DNA of 64,000 bases from an uncultured Verrucomicrobia subdivision 3 bacterium (GCA_903878805.1 CAIRJF010000021.1:1-64000), one strand, 5' to 3'. Positions 50,144 through 59,418 are shown, counted from the first letter of the stretch. The notes: generated from the sequence alone by a model not told the origin. Numbers and translations: made by a program.

Positions 50144-51571
50144 GTGCGCGCAAAAAAAACGCAGACTGATTGCGTGAACGAATTTCTCCAACGCGCCGAA
50201 GCGGAAATTCAAAAACGCAATTTGTTTTCGCGCGGACAAAAAATCCTCGTTGCCGTTTCCGGCGGCGCGGATTCAATGGTCTTGCTTCACATCCTGAACA
50301 CGCTTGCGCCAAAAAATCGCTGGGAGATTTCCGTCGCGCATTTCAACCACCAATTGCGCGGCCGCGCCAGTAATGCCGATGAAAAACTCGTCAAAGAAAC
50401 TGCAGAAAAACTGTCATTGCCATTTTACGTCGGACGCGCAGACGTGAAAAAGTTGGCTGCGCAATCGAAAGTTTCCGTGGAAATGGCCGCGCGCAAGTTG
50501 CGACACGAATTCTTTGCGCGCATCGCGCGGGAGCAGAAGATTTCCGCCGTCGCACTCGCACATCATGCGGACGATCAGGTGGAGCTTTTCTTTTTGCGAC
50601 TGTTGCGCGGCGCCGGCGGCGAAGGTTTGGCGGGCATGAAATGGTTTTCGCCATCGCCCGCCGATTCCAAAATCGCGCTCGTGCGTCCGTTGCTGGCGTT
50701 CACGAAAGATGAAGTCTTGAAATTTGCACGCGCAAACAAAATTAAATTCCGCGATGACGCTAGTAATTTTTCCAATGATTTTCTCCGCAACCGGATTCGG
50801 AATGAACTGCTGCCGTTGCTGCAAAAAAAATACCAGCCCGGTTTGACAAAAACAGTTTTGCGCCTGATGGAAATTGTTGGCGCAGAATCGGAATTTGTGA
50901 GCGATGTAGCGTCGAGCCTGCGGCTCGATTCGGTTCGGCCGCAGGCCGAACGCTACAACTTTGACGATTTGCCCGTCGCGGTGCAGCGGAAATTTTTGCA
51001 GCAGCAGCTCGTCGCCAGCGGTGTGGCGGCGGATTTTGATTTGATTGAGCAATTGCGTTGGGCGGCGGGAAAATTTGTGAACGTCAACTCCACTTTGTCC
51101 GTCGCGCGCGATGCGGACGGAAAAATTCAATTGGCAAACTTAAAGGAGCACTTGGAAAAAAAATTTAAGTCGGGCGAATTCAAATTAAATTTGTCGGGCA
51201 GGGCAGCGTGCGCGGAATTTGGCGGCGCACAATTTCGTTGGAAAATTCAGCCGCAAAAAAAATTAGCGTTCCCCAAAAAACAAGCTGGCGAGGAATTTTT
51301 TGACGTGGAAAAAGTAGGCGGTGAAATTATTTTGCGTCACTGGCGCGCGGGCGACCGGTTTCAGCCGATTGGATTGAAGTCGGCGGTGAAGTTGCAGGAT
51401 TTGTTTGTGAACGCAAAAATCCCGGCGGCACGGCGCAGAGGTTTGATTTTGGCGGCGACGGCGGGCGGCGAGATTTTTTGGGTGGAAGGTCTGCGGATTG
51501 CAGAAAAGTTCAAGCTGATGCCTGCAACCAAGCGGCAATTGGTCTGGAACTGGTCGAAAATCGCGGCTTAA
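50144..51571 (+). CDS. tilS: tRNA(Ile)-lysidine synthase
   Basis: It converts C34 of tRNA-Ile(CAU) to lysidine using ATP. The PP-loop SGGADS is at residues 39-44. Further motifs are HFNHQLRGRASNADE, ALAHHADDQVELFFLRLLRG and DDASNFSNDFLRNRIRNELLP. The C-terminal TilS domain has LRHWRAGDRFQPIGL and LQDLFVNAKIPAARRR. The start is GTG 50144 or GTG 50174. A 51-bp palindromic stretch (50906-50956) adds 17 residues (within DVASSLRLDSVRPQAERYN) in frame at a variable linker. The length of 475 residues is slightly above many homologues. Confidence 0.94.
   Translation: MRAKKTQTDCVNEFLQRAEAEIQKRNLFSRGQKILVAVSGGADSMVLLHILNTLAPKNRWEISVAHFNHQLRGRASNADEKLVKETAEKLSLPFYVGRADVKKLAAQSKVSVEMAARKLRHEFFARIAREQKISAVALAHHADDQVELFFLRLLRGAGGEGLAGMKWFSPSPADSKIALVRPLLAFTKDEVLKFARANKIKFRDDASNFSNDFLRNRIRNELLPLLQKKYQPGLTKTVLRLMEIVGAESEFVSDVASSLRLDSVRPQAERYNFDDLPVAVQRKFLQQQLVASGVAADFDLIEQLRWAAGKFVNVNSTLSVARDADGKIQLANLKEHLEKKFKSGEFKLNLSGRAACAEFGGAQFRWKIQPQKKLAFPKKQAGEEFFDVEKVGGEIILRHWRAGDRFQPIGLKSAVKLQDLFVNAKIPAARRRGLILAATAGGEIFWVEGLRIAEKFKLMPATKRQLVWNWSKIAA
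50906..50956. repeat. Palindromic double-hairpin insert inside tilS
   Basis: The outer stem GTAGCG/CGCTAC (50906-50911 with 50951-50956) encloses two perfect hairpins: TCGAGCC tgc GGCTCGA (50912-50928) and GTTCGGCC gca GGCCGAAC (50933-50951). The whole is 51 bases and keeps the reading frame. It looks like a mobile palindromic element that has settled in a gene. Confidence 0.75.
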
Positions 51572-51622
51572 TTCGCTTTACAGCCGCGCGGTTAATAACT
51601 ATTTTCTTTCACTCATTTAATT

Positions 51623-51880
51623 ATGGAAGCAAAGACGAAAACGATTGAATCATTTAAGACGCACGCGAAGGACACGGGTTCCGCCGACGTGCAAATCGCG
51701 CTGCTCACGCACCGCATCAACCATTTGACCGAGCATTTGCAGACGGCCAAGAAGGATCATAGCTCACGTCGCGGACTGTTGCTGATGGTCGGCCAACGCC
51801 GCCGTTTGCTTGATTATCTTGCCGATACGGATGTCAGCCGCTATCAGGCGGTCACCAAAAAGCTCAAGCTGCGCAAGTAA
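51623..51880 (+). CDS. rpsO: Ribosomal protein S15
   Basis: This is an 85-residue small-subunit protein that binds 16S rRNA helices 20-22. The family segments are [40 protein letters not shown] and [16 protein letters not shown]. It lies upstream of pnp with a 201-bp spacer, the classical rpsO-pnp arrangement, where pnp mRNA is often processed and autoregulated. Confidence 0.97.
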   Translation: MEAKTKTIESFKTHAKDTGSADVQIALLTHRINHLTEHLQTAKKDHSSRRGLLLMVGQRRRLLDYLADTDVSRYQAVTKKLKLRK

Positions 51881-52081
51881 TTTAATTAATTTACGGCTGG
51901 CGCGGCTGTTCATTACTTCAAGCCCGCCGCCGTATTTGGAATTGAGTTGTCCGCGCGAACCGCTCGCTTCCACCACCAAAACCTCGCGTAGAAATCCGCC
52001 ACCTTCGGGAAATTTCATTCAGCTCCGAAACTTTTCGGGGTTCACTGAAGTTCCTCTGGGGGTGGCATAAAAAAGTTAGTT
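51881..52081 (+). promoter_or_regulatory. rpsO-pnp intergenic leader
   Basis: This 201-base spacer holds no ORF of its own that can be supported. Its last 60 bases contain a small hairpin CCGAA/TTCGG (52025-52038) and a G-rich CTGGGGGTGG before the pnp start. In E. coli the same interval carries an RNase III-processed stem used for PNPase autocontrol. No long stem of that kind is obvious here, so a regulatory role is only an inference from gene order. Confidence 0.3.
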
Positions 52082-54223
52082 ATGTCACACAAAATCACCG
52101 CCGCTGTCGGCGACAAAGAAATCATCATCGAATCCGGTAAGCTCGCGAAGCAGGCCGACGGTTCGGTGACTGTCCAGATGGGCGACACCGTTATTCTCGT
52201 GGCCGCTGTGGCCGCTACGAAAGCAAAAGATGGTCAGGACTTTTTTCCGCTCACCGTTGATTACCGCGAAAAAGCGGCGGCGGCCGGAAAATTTCCCGGC
52301 GGCTACTTCAAACGCGAAGGTCGTCCGACGGAAAAAGAAATTCTCACCTGCCGTTTGACCGATCGTCCGATCCGTCCGCTCTTTCCGAAGGGCTGGTATA
52401 ACGAAGTTCAAGTGCAGACCGTGCTGTTGAGCGCGGATGGCGAGAACGATTCCGATATTTTGAGCATCGTCGGCGCGAGCGCGTCGCTGATGGTTTCCGA
52501 CATTCCGTGGGCTGGGCCGCTCGGTGCCGTACGCGTCGGTCGCATCAATGGAAAATTTATCGCCAACCCCACGCACGCCGAACAGGCGGACAGCGATTTG
52601 GATTTGGTTTACGTCGGCAATGAAAAAGACATTGTCATGTATGAAGGCGCAGCCAAGGAAATTTCCGAAGCTGACTTCAACGCGGCGTTGAAATATGCGC
52701 AGGAAGTCATCCAGCCGCAGATCGTCGCGCAAAAAGAACTCGCCGCCAAAGTCGGCAAGAAGAAACGCGAAATCACGCTGAAGATTGTTCCGGACGAAAT
52801 TCTTGCCGACGCCAAAGCGCTCGCCGGCGACCGTTTTGTTCCCGCACTTTTAACGCCGGGCAAATTGAATCGCGAAGCCGCGTGCAACGCCATCAAGAAC
52901 GAAGTCGGTGAAAAACTTGTCGCGAAATTCGGCGCGGAAAAAGTCACGCCGTTCGTCATCAACGACGCGTTTTACTACATCCAGAAGGAAGCCGTCCGCA
53001 AATTGATTCTCGAAAGCGGCAAGCGTCTCGACGGTCGCACGTTTGATCAGATTCGTCCGATCTCCAGCGAAGTCGCGATTCTCCCGCGCGCGCACGGCTC
53101 CGCGCTGTTTGCGCGTGGCGAAACGCAGGCCGTTTCGCTCGTCACGCTCGGCACGGGCGACGACACGCAAGAATTTGATTCCTACACCGGCGGCAAGACG
53201 GAAAAGAAATTCCTGTTGCACTACAACTTCCCGAATTTTTCCGTCGGCGAAACTGGCCGCATCACCGGCCCCGGCCGTCGCGAAATCGGTCACGGCGCGC
53301 TCGCCGAACGCTCGATTGAATCCATGATTCCAACGGTGAATTATCCTTACACCATCCGCGTCGTCAGCGAAATCATGGAGTCCAACGGCTCAACTTCGAT
53401 GGCGTCGGTCTGCGGCGGCACGCTTGCGTTGCTGGATGCGGGCGTCCCGATGATCCGTCCCGTGGCCGGCATCAGCGTCGGCATCTGCACGGAATACAGC
53501 GGCGACAGCATTTCCAAATACGAACTGCTCACCGACATCATCGGTTGGGAAGATGCGTATTGCGACATGGATTGCAAAATCGCTGGCACGGAAAAAGGCA
53601 TTACCGGCTTCCAGCTCGACTTGAAGCTGAAAGGCATTCCGCACGAAATCATGGCGAAGGCCGTGGAAAAAGCGCGCATCGCCCGTCTCTCGATTCTCGC
53701 TGACATGGCCAAGACCATTGCTGCGCCGCGCAAGGACATCAGTCCGTTCGCGCCGCGCATCACAACACTTAAGATTAACCCCGAAAAAATCGGCGCGATC
53801 ATCGGGCCGGGCGGCAAGAACATCAAACGCCTCGTCGAAGAATCTGGTTGCGAAATTGACATCGAGGACAATGGCACCGTCAACATTTTCTCCGTCTCGG
53901 CGGAGGGCATGAAGATCGCCGTGGACGCCATCAGCGGTGTCACTGCCGAAGCGGAGATTGGCAAAATCTATCGCGGTCGCGTGGTGACGGTGAAGGAATT
54001 CGGCGCGTTCGTCGAATTTCTGCCGGGCAAGGACGGCCTTGTCCACATCAGCGAACTGGCGAACTTCCGCGTGAAACGCACCGAAGACATCGTCAAAGAA
54101 GGCGATGAAATCACGGTAAAATGCCTTGGCGTGGATGAAAAAGGCCGCGTGAAACTCTCGCGCAAAGCCGCGATGGAAGACCGCGACAAGGAAGAAGCCG
54201 CTGCGGCTCCAGCGACGGCTTAA
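52082..54223 (+). CDS. pnp: Polyribonucleotide nucleotidyltransferase (PNPase)
   Basis: It is a 3'-5' phosphorolytic RNase of the degradosome. Two RNase PH domains are visible (first with [20 protein letters not shown], second with [14 protein letters not shown] and [14 protein letters not shown]), along with the helical linker. The KH domain has [20 protein letters not shown], and the S1 domain [20 protein letters not shown] with GLVHISELA. At 713 residues it is full length. A strong terminator follows 17 bases after the stop. Confidence 0.98.
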   Translation: MSHKITAAVGDKEIIIESGKLAKQADGSVTVQMGDTVILVAAVAATKAKDGQDFFPLTVDYREKAAAAGKFPGGYFKREGRPTEKEILTCRLTDRPIRPLFPKGWYNEVQVQTVLLSADGENDSDILSIVGASASLMVSDIPWAGPLGAVRVGRINGKFIANPTHAEQADSDLDLVYVGNEKDIVMYEGAAKEISEADFNAALKYAQEVIQPQIVAQKELAAKVGKKKREITLKIVPDEILADAKALAGDRFVPALLTPGKLNREAACNAIKNEVGEKLVAKFGAEKVTPFVINDAFYYIQKEAVRKLILESGKRLDGRTFDQIRPISSEVAILPRAHGSALFARGETQAVSLVTLGTGDDTQEFDSYTGGKTEKKFLLHYNFPNFSVGETGRITGPGRREIGHGALAERSIESMIPTVNYPYTIRVVSEIMESNGSTSMASVCGGTLALLDAGVPMIRPVAGISVGICTEYSGDSISKYELLTDIIGWEDAYCDMDCKIAGTEKGITGFQLDLKLKGIPHEIMAKAVEKARIARLSILADMAKTIAAPRKDISPFAPRITTLKINPEKIGAIIGPGGKNIKRLVEESGCEIDIEDNGTVNIFSVSAEGMKIAVDAISGVTAEAEIGKIYRGRVVTVKEFGAFVEFLPGKDGLVHISELANFRVKRTEDIVKEGDEITVKCLGVDEKGRVKLSRKAAMEDRDKEEAAAAPATA

Positions 54224-54240
54224 TCTGGAAAAAATTCAAG

Positions 54241-54274
54241 GCGCGGATGGCGAAAGCCGTCCGCGCTTTTTTTT
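54241..54274 (+). terminator. Rho-independent terminator after pnp
   Basis: GCGCGGATGGC (54241-54251) pairs with GCCGTCCGCGC (54256-54266), with one G-U pair, across a GAAA tetraloop. Eight T residues follow at 54267-54274. This is the clearest intrinsic terminator in the window. Confidence 0.92.
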
Positions 54275-54338
54275 GTTTTCAACTTCGTAAAATATAACAA
54301 GTTTGACTCGACTGCTTGGCGAAAGTAAAATTGACGTG

Positions 54339-55382
54339 ATGCTGGCTGCTGAATCCAAAGTGGGCAATTCCCAAACCGAACACTCTTCAGACCCCGCCCG
54401 TTCCTGGAAATTGATTGTGGAACCGGTGGAGCCGTTTCTTCGTGCCGTGACGCAACGGCTGACGCGGCAGGCGCGGGATTTTGATCCGCAGATCGTGCCT
54501 TACGCCGAGCACGCGCTGAATAACGGCGGCAAACATTTGCGCCCGACGCTCGTAGCCTTGGCGGCGGGCTGTTTCGGCAAGCCCAATGAATCTCACGTCA
54601 CGGCGGCGGTCATCATCGAGATGGTGCATCTCGCCACGCTCGTTCACGACGACGTGATGGACGAGGCGCAAATCCGGCGCGGCAGCCCGACGGTCGCGGC
54701 GAAATGGGGCAATGAAATCGCAGTTTTGTTTGGCGATTGTCTGTTTGCGCAGGCGTTGAAACTGGCGTCGGAATTTCCGACGACGGAAGTCTGCCGCGCG
54801 GTCTCGCTGGCGACGAACACAGTTTGTTCCGGCGAAATTTTGCAGACGCAGCAGCGGCGCAACTTTGCGGCGGCGCGCGCAGATTATTTTCGCGTCATCG
54901 AAATGAAGACGGGCGAATTGTTCACGCTGTCGTGCGATTTGGCGGCGTTTTTGAGCGGCGCGAAACCGGAGCAGCGCGCGACGTTGCGCGAGTTCGGCGC
55001 GGCCGTTGGCACAGCGTATCAGATTTACGACGACTGCGTGGACTTGTTCGGCACGGAAGCGGACGCGGGCAAGTCGCTCGGCACGGATTTGGCGAAAGGC
55101 AAATTGACGTGGCCGGTTTTGCTCGCGTGGGAGCGTGCGAATGCAACTGATCGCGCGCGACTGGAAAATTTGATCAAGAACTGGCAACCGGAAAATTTGT
55201 CCGCCGTGAACGAACTGCTTGCGCGTTACGAAACGTTCGGGCCATCGGTGGGCGAGATTGAGCGCTACCTTGAATTGGCGCGGCGCGCGTTGCGGGTGTT
55301 GCCGGGATCGCCGGGGCAGGCGGGTTTGCTGCAATTGACGGATTTTCTTGCGCAACAAACGGCGGCTTTGGTGGTTCAATGA
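54339..55382 (+). CDS. Polyprenyl diphosphate synthase (trans-isoprenyl type)
   Basis: It chain-elongates isoprenoids from IPP. The first Asp-rich motif is LVHDDVMDEAQIRRG and the second YQIYDDCVDLFG. NGGKHLRP near the N-terminus binds IPP, and GDCLFAQALKLA is also typical. The length of about 347 residues fits octaprenyl/heptaprenyl synthases supplying quinone side chains. Product length cannot be predicted. ATG 54339 is preferred; TTG 54303 is in frame upstream. Its stop overlaps the sigma-factor start (ATGA). Confidence 0.92.
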   Translation: MLAAESKVGNSQTEHSSDPARSWKLIVEPVEPFLRAVTQRLTRQARDFDPQIVPYAEHALNNGGKHLRPTLVALAAGCFGKPNESHVTAAVIIEMVHLATLVHDDVMDEAQIRRGSPTVAAKWGNEIAVLFGDCLFAQALKLASEFPTTEVCRAVSLATNTVCSGEILQTQQRRNFAAARADYFRVIEMKTGELFTLSCDLAAFLSGAKPEQRATLREFGAAVGTAYQIYDDCVDLFGTEADAGKSLGTDLAKGKLTWPVLLAWERANATDRARLENLIKNWQPENLSAVNELLARYETFGPSVGEIERYLELARRALRVLPGSPGQAGLLQLTDFLAQQTAALVVQ

Positions 55383-56002
55383 TTATGTCAGAAACCATTG
55401 CCACGCCGGATTCCAACACGCCTGCCGGAATGTTGGAGGGTGATTTGGTGCGGCGCGCCCGCAAAGGCGATCTGGATGCTTACGACGAACTGGTCAAGCG
55501 CTATCAGCAGCGGATTTACGCGACAATTTATCACATGACGTCCAATCACGAGGACGCGAACGATCTCGCGCAGGACGCGTTTATCAAGGCTTATTCCGCA
55601 CTGAAATCGTTCAAGGGCGGCTCGACTTTCTACACTTGGATTTACCGCATTGCCGTCAATAAGACGATTAATTTTCTCAAGCAGCGCAAGAATAAACATC
55701 ATTACAGTCTTAATGATTTGGATTTCCATACGGAGAATAATCCTGATTTGGTCGCGCTGATTTCCGATAAGACGCCGGTGCGGGAGGTGGGGTTGACGGA
55801 GTTGCAAAAAAAATTGAACGAAGCCTTGATGAAGCTGTCTGAACCTCACAGAATGGTAGTGGTCTTGCATGACGTGCAGGGTCAGTCGCACGATGAGATT
55901 GCGGAAATTATGGGTTGCAACATCGGCACCGTGCGGTCGCGGCTGTTTTATGCGCGGCAGCAGTTGCAGAGCTACCTGTCCGAATACGCGAAGCCAACAT
56001 GA
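55379..56002 (+). CDS. RNA polymerase ECF-type sigma factor
   Basis: Region 2 reads DAYDELVKRYQQRIYATIYH, DANDLAQDAFIKAY and FYTWIYRIAVNKTINFLKQR. Region 4 reads LPExHR-like LSEPHRMVVVLHDVQGQSHD followed by EIAEIMGCNIGTVRSRLFYA. At 207 residues it is a typical RpoE/SigW-like ECF factor. Its ATG overlaps the preceding stop, and its stop overlaps the next gene's start, so three genes are coupled. The downstream one-TM protein is a natural anti-sigma candidate. The stimulus is unknown. Confidence 0.94.
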   Translation: MIMSETIATPDSNTPAGMLEGDLVRRARKGDLDAYDELVKRYQQRIYATIYHMTSNHEDANDLAQDAFIKAYSALKSFKGGSTFYTWIYRIAVNKTINFLKQRKNKHHYSLNDLDFHTENNPDLVALISDKTPVREVGLTELQKKLNEALMKLSEPHRMVVVLHDVQGQSHDEIAEIMGCNIGTVRSRLFYARQQLQSYLSEYAKPT

Positions 56003-56514
56003 ATCAAAACGAAAACAACAACTTTGTCGAGTTGAAGAAGTTGCTCAAGCTCAAGCAGCACGAAGTCCCGCCGCCCGGCTACTTCAACCATTTTTCCGAC
56101 AACGTCATCTCGCGCATCCGCGCGGGCGAAACCGGCGGTTCGGCGAGCCTCAATGACCGCATTGAATCCCACGCCCCGTGGCTCGCCGGAATTTTCCGCC
56201 TGTTCGAGGCGCGTCCGGGTTTGCTGGGCGCATCGGCGGTGAGCGTTTGTCTGCTCCTGTTGTTGTCCGCCATTTTCTCGGAACGTTCCGAAGTCGCCTC
56301 GAAAAATCTCTTGGCCACCACCGATGCGGCGGCTCCCGTCGCCAATGCCGCCAACTCCATGACGGCACCGCCGCTGCTCGCGGCCTCGGATTCCACCGGT
56401 CTAGTTGCCAGCACCAATCCCGTCACCAGCCTTCAGCCGGTTGCGACCTTGTTCGGCCAGCCGGCGGGCAACTCCCTTTTTCAGCCTGCCAGTTTTGCGC
56501 CGCTCGGCCATTGA
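55999..56514 (+). CDS. One-TM protein, candidate anti-sigma factor
   Basis: This 171-residue protein has a cytoplasmic N-terminal part of about 75 residues (NFVELKKLLKLKQHEVPPPG followed by YFNHFSDNVISRIRAG), then one membrane helix (LLGASAVSVCLLLLLSAIF) and an Ala/Pro/Ser-rich outer tail. Topology and coupling to the ECF gene by a 4-bp overlap are as expected for an anti-sigma factor. No HxxxCxxC zinc motif is present. Similar PPPGYF-containing proteins commonly follow ECF genes in this phylum, as far as I recall. The function is an inference from context. Confidence 0.7.
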   Translation: MNQNENNNFVELKKLLKLKQHEVPPPGYFNHFSDNVISRIRAGETGGSASLNDRIESHAPWLAGIFRLFEARPGLLGASAVSVCLLLLLSAIFSERSEVASKNLLATTDAAAPVANAANSMTAPPLLAASDSTGLVASTNPVTSLQPVATLFGQPAGNSLFQPASFAPLGH

Positions 56515-56537
56515 GCGCCAAAAAAACTTCTGTTTTT

Positions 56538-56571
56538 GCGCGGTGAACGCTTGAAACGTCACCGCGCTTTT
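56538..56571 (+). terminator. Terminator after the sigma/anti-sigma pair
   Basis: GCGCGGTGA (56538-56546) pairs perfectly with TCACCGCGC (56559-56567), followed by TTTT at 56568-56571. It lies 23 bases after the stop of the one-TM gene and 16 bases before the parA start. Confidence 0.8.
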
Positions 56572-56586
56572 CATTTAATTCCGCCA

Positions 56587-57369
56587 GTGCCAACCAAAGT
56601 TATCGCCGTTGCCAATCAAAAAGGGGGCGTGGGCAAAACCACCACCGCCGTCAATCTTGCCGCCTGCCTCGCCGCCGAGGGAAAGCGCATTTTGCTTTTC
56701 GATCTCGACCCGCAGGCCAATGCCACCAGCGGCGTCGGTTTGGAAAAAATTGACGGTGCGAGTGCCTATCACGTTTTGATCGGCGAAGGTTCATTGCTTG
56801 AAAAAATCAAGCCGACCGCCTATGAACGACTCGAAGCCATTCCGAGCGAAGTGGATTTGTGCGCCGCCGACCTTGAACTCGCGCGGCTGGAAAATCATCT
56901 GCAACGCGTCGCCGTCGCGCTTCAGCCCGTGCGCGACAGCGGACGTTTCGACGTCGTGCTGCTGGACTGTCCGCCGTCGCTGGGGATTTTGTCGTTGAAC
57001 GCCTTTGCCGCGTGCGACGGCATTCTCATCCCGCTGCAATGCGAGTATTACGCGCTCGAAGGCATCTCGATGATGAACCGCATCCTCGACCAGTTGCGCG
57101 CGGCCGGCGTGAACCCGAAGCTCGACATTTTCGGCGTGGTGATGACGATGTTCGATGGCCGCACAAAATTGTCCAACGAAGTGGTCGAAGAAGTCCGCAA
57201 ACTTCTCGGCGCAAAAGTTTTTGAAACTCTGATTCCGCGCACTACGCGCCTCGCCGAAGCACCGAGTCACGGCCAGCCGATCATTTATTACGACAAATAC
57301 AGCACCGGCTCGGCGGCGTATCAATTGCTCGCGCAGGAAGTCATTGCCCGTTTGCAGCCGATTCAATAA
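56587..57369 (+). CDS. ParA/Soj-family ATPase
   Basis: This is a deviant Walker-A ATPase of 260 residues. The motifs are ANQKGGVGKTTTAVNLA, LFDLDPQANATSG, VVLLDCPPSLGILSLNA and the ParA-type TMFDGRTKLSNEVVEEV. The start is GTG 56587, which gives VPTKVIAVANQKGG directly. The in-frame ATG upstream lies inside the terminator. Bacterial Soj usually has spo0J/parB next to it, but none is found here, so it may be a chromosomal ParA whose ParB lies elsewhere, or another ParA-type positioning protein. Confidence 0.93.
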   Translation: MPTKVIAVANQKGGVGKTTTAVNLAACLAAEGKRILLFDLDPQANATSGVGLEKIDGASAYHVLIGEGSLLEKIKPTAYERLEAIPSEVDLCAADLELARLENHLQRVAVALQPVRDSGRFDVVLLDCPPSLGILSLNAFAACDGILIPLQCEYYALEGISMMNRILDQLRAAGVNPKLDIFGVVMTMFDGRTKLSNEVVEEVRKLLGAKVFETLIPRTTRLAEAPSHGQPIIYYDKYSTGSAAYQLLAQEVIARLQPIQ

Positions 57370-57394
57370 ATTCTCTGCGCACGTTAAAAATTTT

Positions 57395-58111
57395 ATGCCC
57401 AAAGAAATTCTCGAAATGCCCATCGAAACGGCGACCATGGAATTGCCCGACACCAAAACCATCCGCCTCAAATGGCCCGACGGCCACAATCCCGATTTCA
57501 AGACCGGCCAGTTCATCACGGTCTATTGGCCGGACACGACGAATTACAAACGCGCCTACTCGCTCTCGTCCTGCGCGCTGGATCGCGGCTTTTATGAAGT
57601 CACCGTCAAGCGCGACGGCAAGATGGGCACACGCATTGTGGACTGGGCTAAGGCCGGTGACAAACTGTTCGTCATCCCGCCCGTCGGAAAATTTCTGCCG
57701 GTCTATGAGCCGGACAAACATCTCGTCTGCATCGCCGGCGGTTCGGGCGTGACGCCGTTTCGCGGATTCGCGCGCGAGGCCACGCGGCGGAAATTGGCAA
57801 CGAAAATCACCGTGCTTTACAGCGTCCGCACGCCGGCGGACATTATTTTCCACAACGAATTCCGCGAACTGGAAAAGGAAAATCCGAATTTCAAATTCCA
57901 CGTCACCTGCACGCGCGTGACGCCGGAACACAACTGGACTGGCCGCGCCGCGCGCATCACGTCCGACTGGGTGAAGGAAATCACGACCGATTTGCCGAAC
58001 ACGGTTTTTTACGCCTGTGGCCCGAACGCGCTCGTGGAGTTCGCCGAACATCTCGTCGTCCACGAACTCGGCGTGGCCAAGGAACAGATGAAAACGGAGA
58101 AATGGGGATGA
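57395..58111 (+). CDS. Ferredoxin-NADP reductase-like flavoprotein
   Basis: The FAD domain has YKRAYSLSSCA (the RxYS flavin motif) and the phosphate-binding loop near GKMGTRIVDWAK. The NAD(P) domain has CIAGGSGVTPFRG and the terminal YACGPNALVEF. It is 238 residues with no 2Fe-2S domain at the C-terminus, so it resembles the reductase core of oxygenases or FNR-like proteins. Its electron partner is unknown. The start is ATG 57395, 25 bp after parA. Confidence 0.9.
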   Translation: MPKEILEMPIETATMELPDTKTIRLKWPDGHNPDFKTGQFITVYWPDTTNYKRAYSLSSCALDRGFYEVTVKRDGKMGTRIVDWAKAGDKLFVIPPVGKFLPVYEPDKHLVCIAGGSGVTPFRGFAREATRRKLATKITVLYSVRTPADIIFHNEFRELEKENPNFKFHVTCTRVTPEHNWTGRAARITSDWVKEITTDLPNTVFYACGPNALVEFAEHLVVHELGVAKEQMKTEKWG

Positions 58112-58117
58112 ATTTAA

Positions 58118-58205
58118 CCACGGATGGACACTGATAAACACTGATTGGAAATTTCTTCACAGTTCATTTTTTGTTTTATCCGTGTCCATCCGTGTCCATC
58201 TGTGG
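58118..58205. repeat. Intergenic inverted repeat, CACGGATGGACAC type
   Basis: CCACGGATGGACAC (58118-58131) and GTGTCCATCTGTGG (58192-58205) are reverse complements with one mismatch. The right arm also has a duplicated CCGTGTCCAT (58180 and 58190). It belongs to the same loose family as 7660-7718. It lies between the flavoprotein and the accessory region. Confidence 0.65.
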
Positions 58206-58216
58206 CGGGTTTAATT

Positions 58217-58278
58217 AAACCCTTTGTTTATTAGGGTTTGCTCGCACGATGGACGGCCACTGTCAGCAAAAGTGTCAG
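58217..58278. repeat. Hairpin and TGTCAG direct repeat upstream of the recombinase
   Basis: AAACCCT (58217-58223) pairs with AGGGTTT (58233-58239) across a 9-base AT-rich loop. Twenty bases on, TGTCAG occurs at 58261 and again at 58273. This is where a left attachment site or the recombinase binding sites of the island would be expected, but no matching copy was found elsewhere in the window, so that reading is only a suggestion. Confidence 0.35.
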
Positions 58279-58401
58279 TCATGGGGCGGATGATAAAACA
58301 ATTCGCCAATGCTGGCTAGAACTTGCTGAAACCTTGCCACAACGCGCGTTCTAAACCGCCGTTGATACGGGACTGGTATCTCGATTCAGAGAAATCCAGT
58401 T

Positions 58402-59418
58402 ATGAAAACGAAATACACGATGTTCCGGCGCGGGGAAATGTTCTATATGCAGGACAGCGCGACCGGCAAACAGACCAGCCTACGCACCAAGGACGAAACG
58501 GAGGCCAAGAGCCTTTTGGAAGCCCGCAACGCGGCGCAACGCCAGCCGGTGTTAAACTTGCACCTTGCCCGCGCCTATCTCACGGCCAGCGACCCCGCGT
58601 TTGTAGAGCGCACATGGCAGACCGTCATGGAGCAGTTGCAGAGCCGAGGCAAGGACAGCAGCCGCGAGCGTTACGCCAGCGTGTTCAAATCAGCCAGCTT
58701 TGACGCCTTGCGGAACAAGAAACTTCTGGAAACCACCACCGACGATTTCTTTGCCGTGTTCAAAGACGGCAAAGTGTCCATCGTGTATTTCCTGAAACGG
58801 TTGCACAACTTCGCGCTAACGCTTGGCTGGATTGCGATTCCGATTGTCGCACCCTACCTATGGCCGAAGTATGAAGCCAAAGACCGGCGCGGCATCACCC
58901 AGGACGAACACCAGAGCGTTTTGCAGCAGGAGAAAAACGCCGAATGGAAATTGTATCTCGAATTGCTTTGGGAAACCGGCGCGTCGCAGAGCGACGCCGT
59001 GAATTTCAAGGCCGAGGATGTTGACTGGCAGACGCGGACGATTTCTTATTTCCGGCAAAAGACCGGCTCGCTGGCACAGTTCACTATCAGCAAGGCACTA
59101 GAAATTGTCTTGAGCCATTTGCCGACGACCGGCGTATTATTCCCGAAGTTGTCCACGTTTTCGCAAAGCGACCGCGCCAGCCGGTTTCGCCGCCGTTGCG
59201 AACGGGCGGGTGTTTCGGGCGTGACGTTGCACAGCTACCGCTACGCATGGGCGGAACGGGCGAAGGTTGTCGGGATGCCGGAGCGTTTCGCGCAGGCCGC
59301 GCTAGGGCATAACAGCAAGGCGATTCACCGCGCCTATGCGAAGAAGGCCATCATCATCGCGCCGTCGCTTGAGGAATACGAAGCGAAGGCAGCACAGCAA
59401 AAGTTAGTCGCGGCTTGA
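58402..59418 (+). CDS. Tyrosine recombinase / phage-type integrase with atypical active site
   Basis: The N-terminal part (residues 1-60) resembles an arm-binding strand (MKTKYTMFRRGEMFYMQDSA). A SAM-like core-binding domain follows, then the catalytic domain. Visible catalytic residues are the beta-hairpin K220, H277 and R280 (LHSYRYAWAE), H303 (ALGHNS) and Y312 (HRAYAKKA). At the position of the first Arg, where active enzymes read TG-x-R, this one reads TGASQSDAV (192-200) with no Arg. It therefore belongs to a divergent group or is impaired. It opens the accessory region, is 338 residues long, and is followed by a strong terminator. Confidence 0.85.
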   Translation: MKTKYTMFRRGEMFYMQDSATGKQTSLRTKDETEAKSLLEARNAAQRQPVLNLHLARAYLTASDPAFVERTWQTVMEQLQSRGKDSSRERYASVFKSASFDALRNKKLLETTTDDFFAVFKDGKVSIVYFLKRLHNFALTLGWIAIPIVAPYLWPKYEAKDRRGITQDEHQSVLQQEKNAEWKLYLELLWETGASQSDAVNFKAEDVDWQTRTISYFRQKTGSLAQFTISKALEIVLSHLPTTGVLFPKLSTFSQSDRASRFRRRCERAGVSGVTLHSYRYAWAERAKVVGMPERFAQAALGHNSKAIHRAYAKKAIIIAPSLEEYEAKAAQQKLVAA

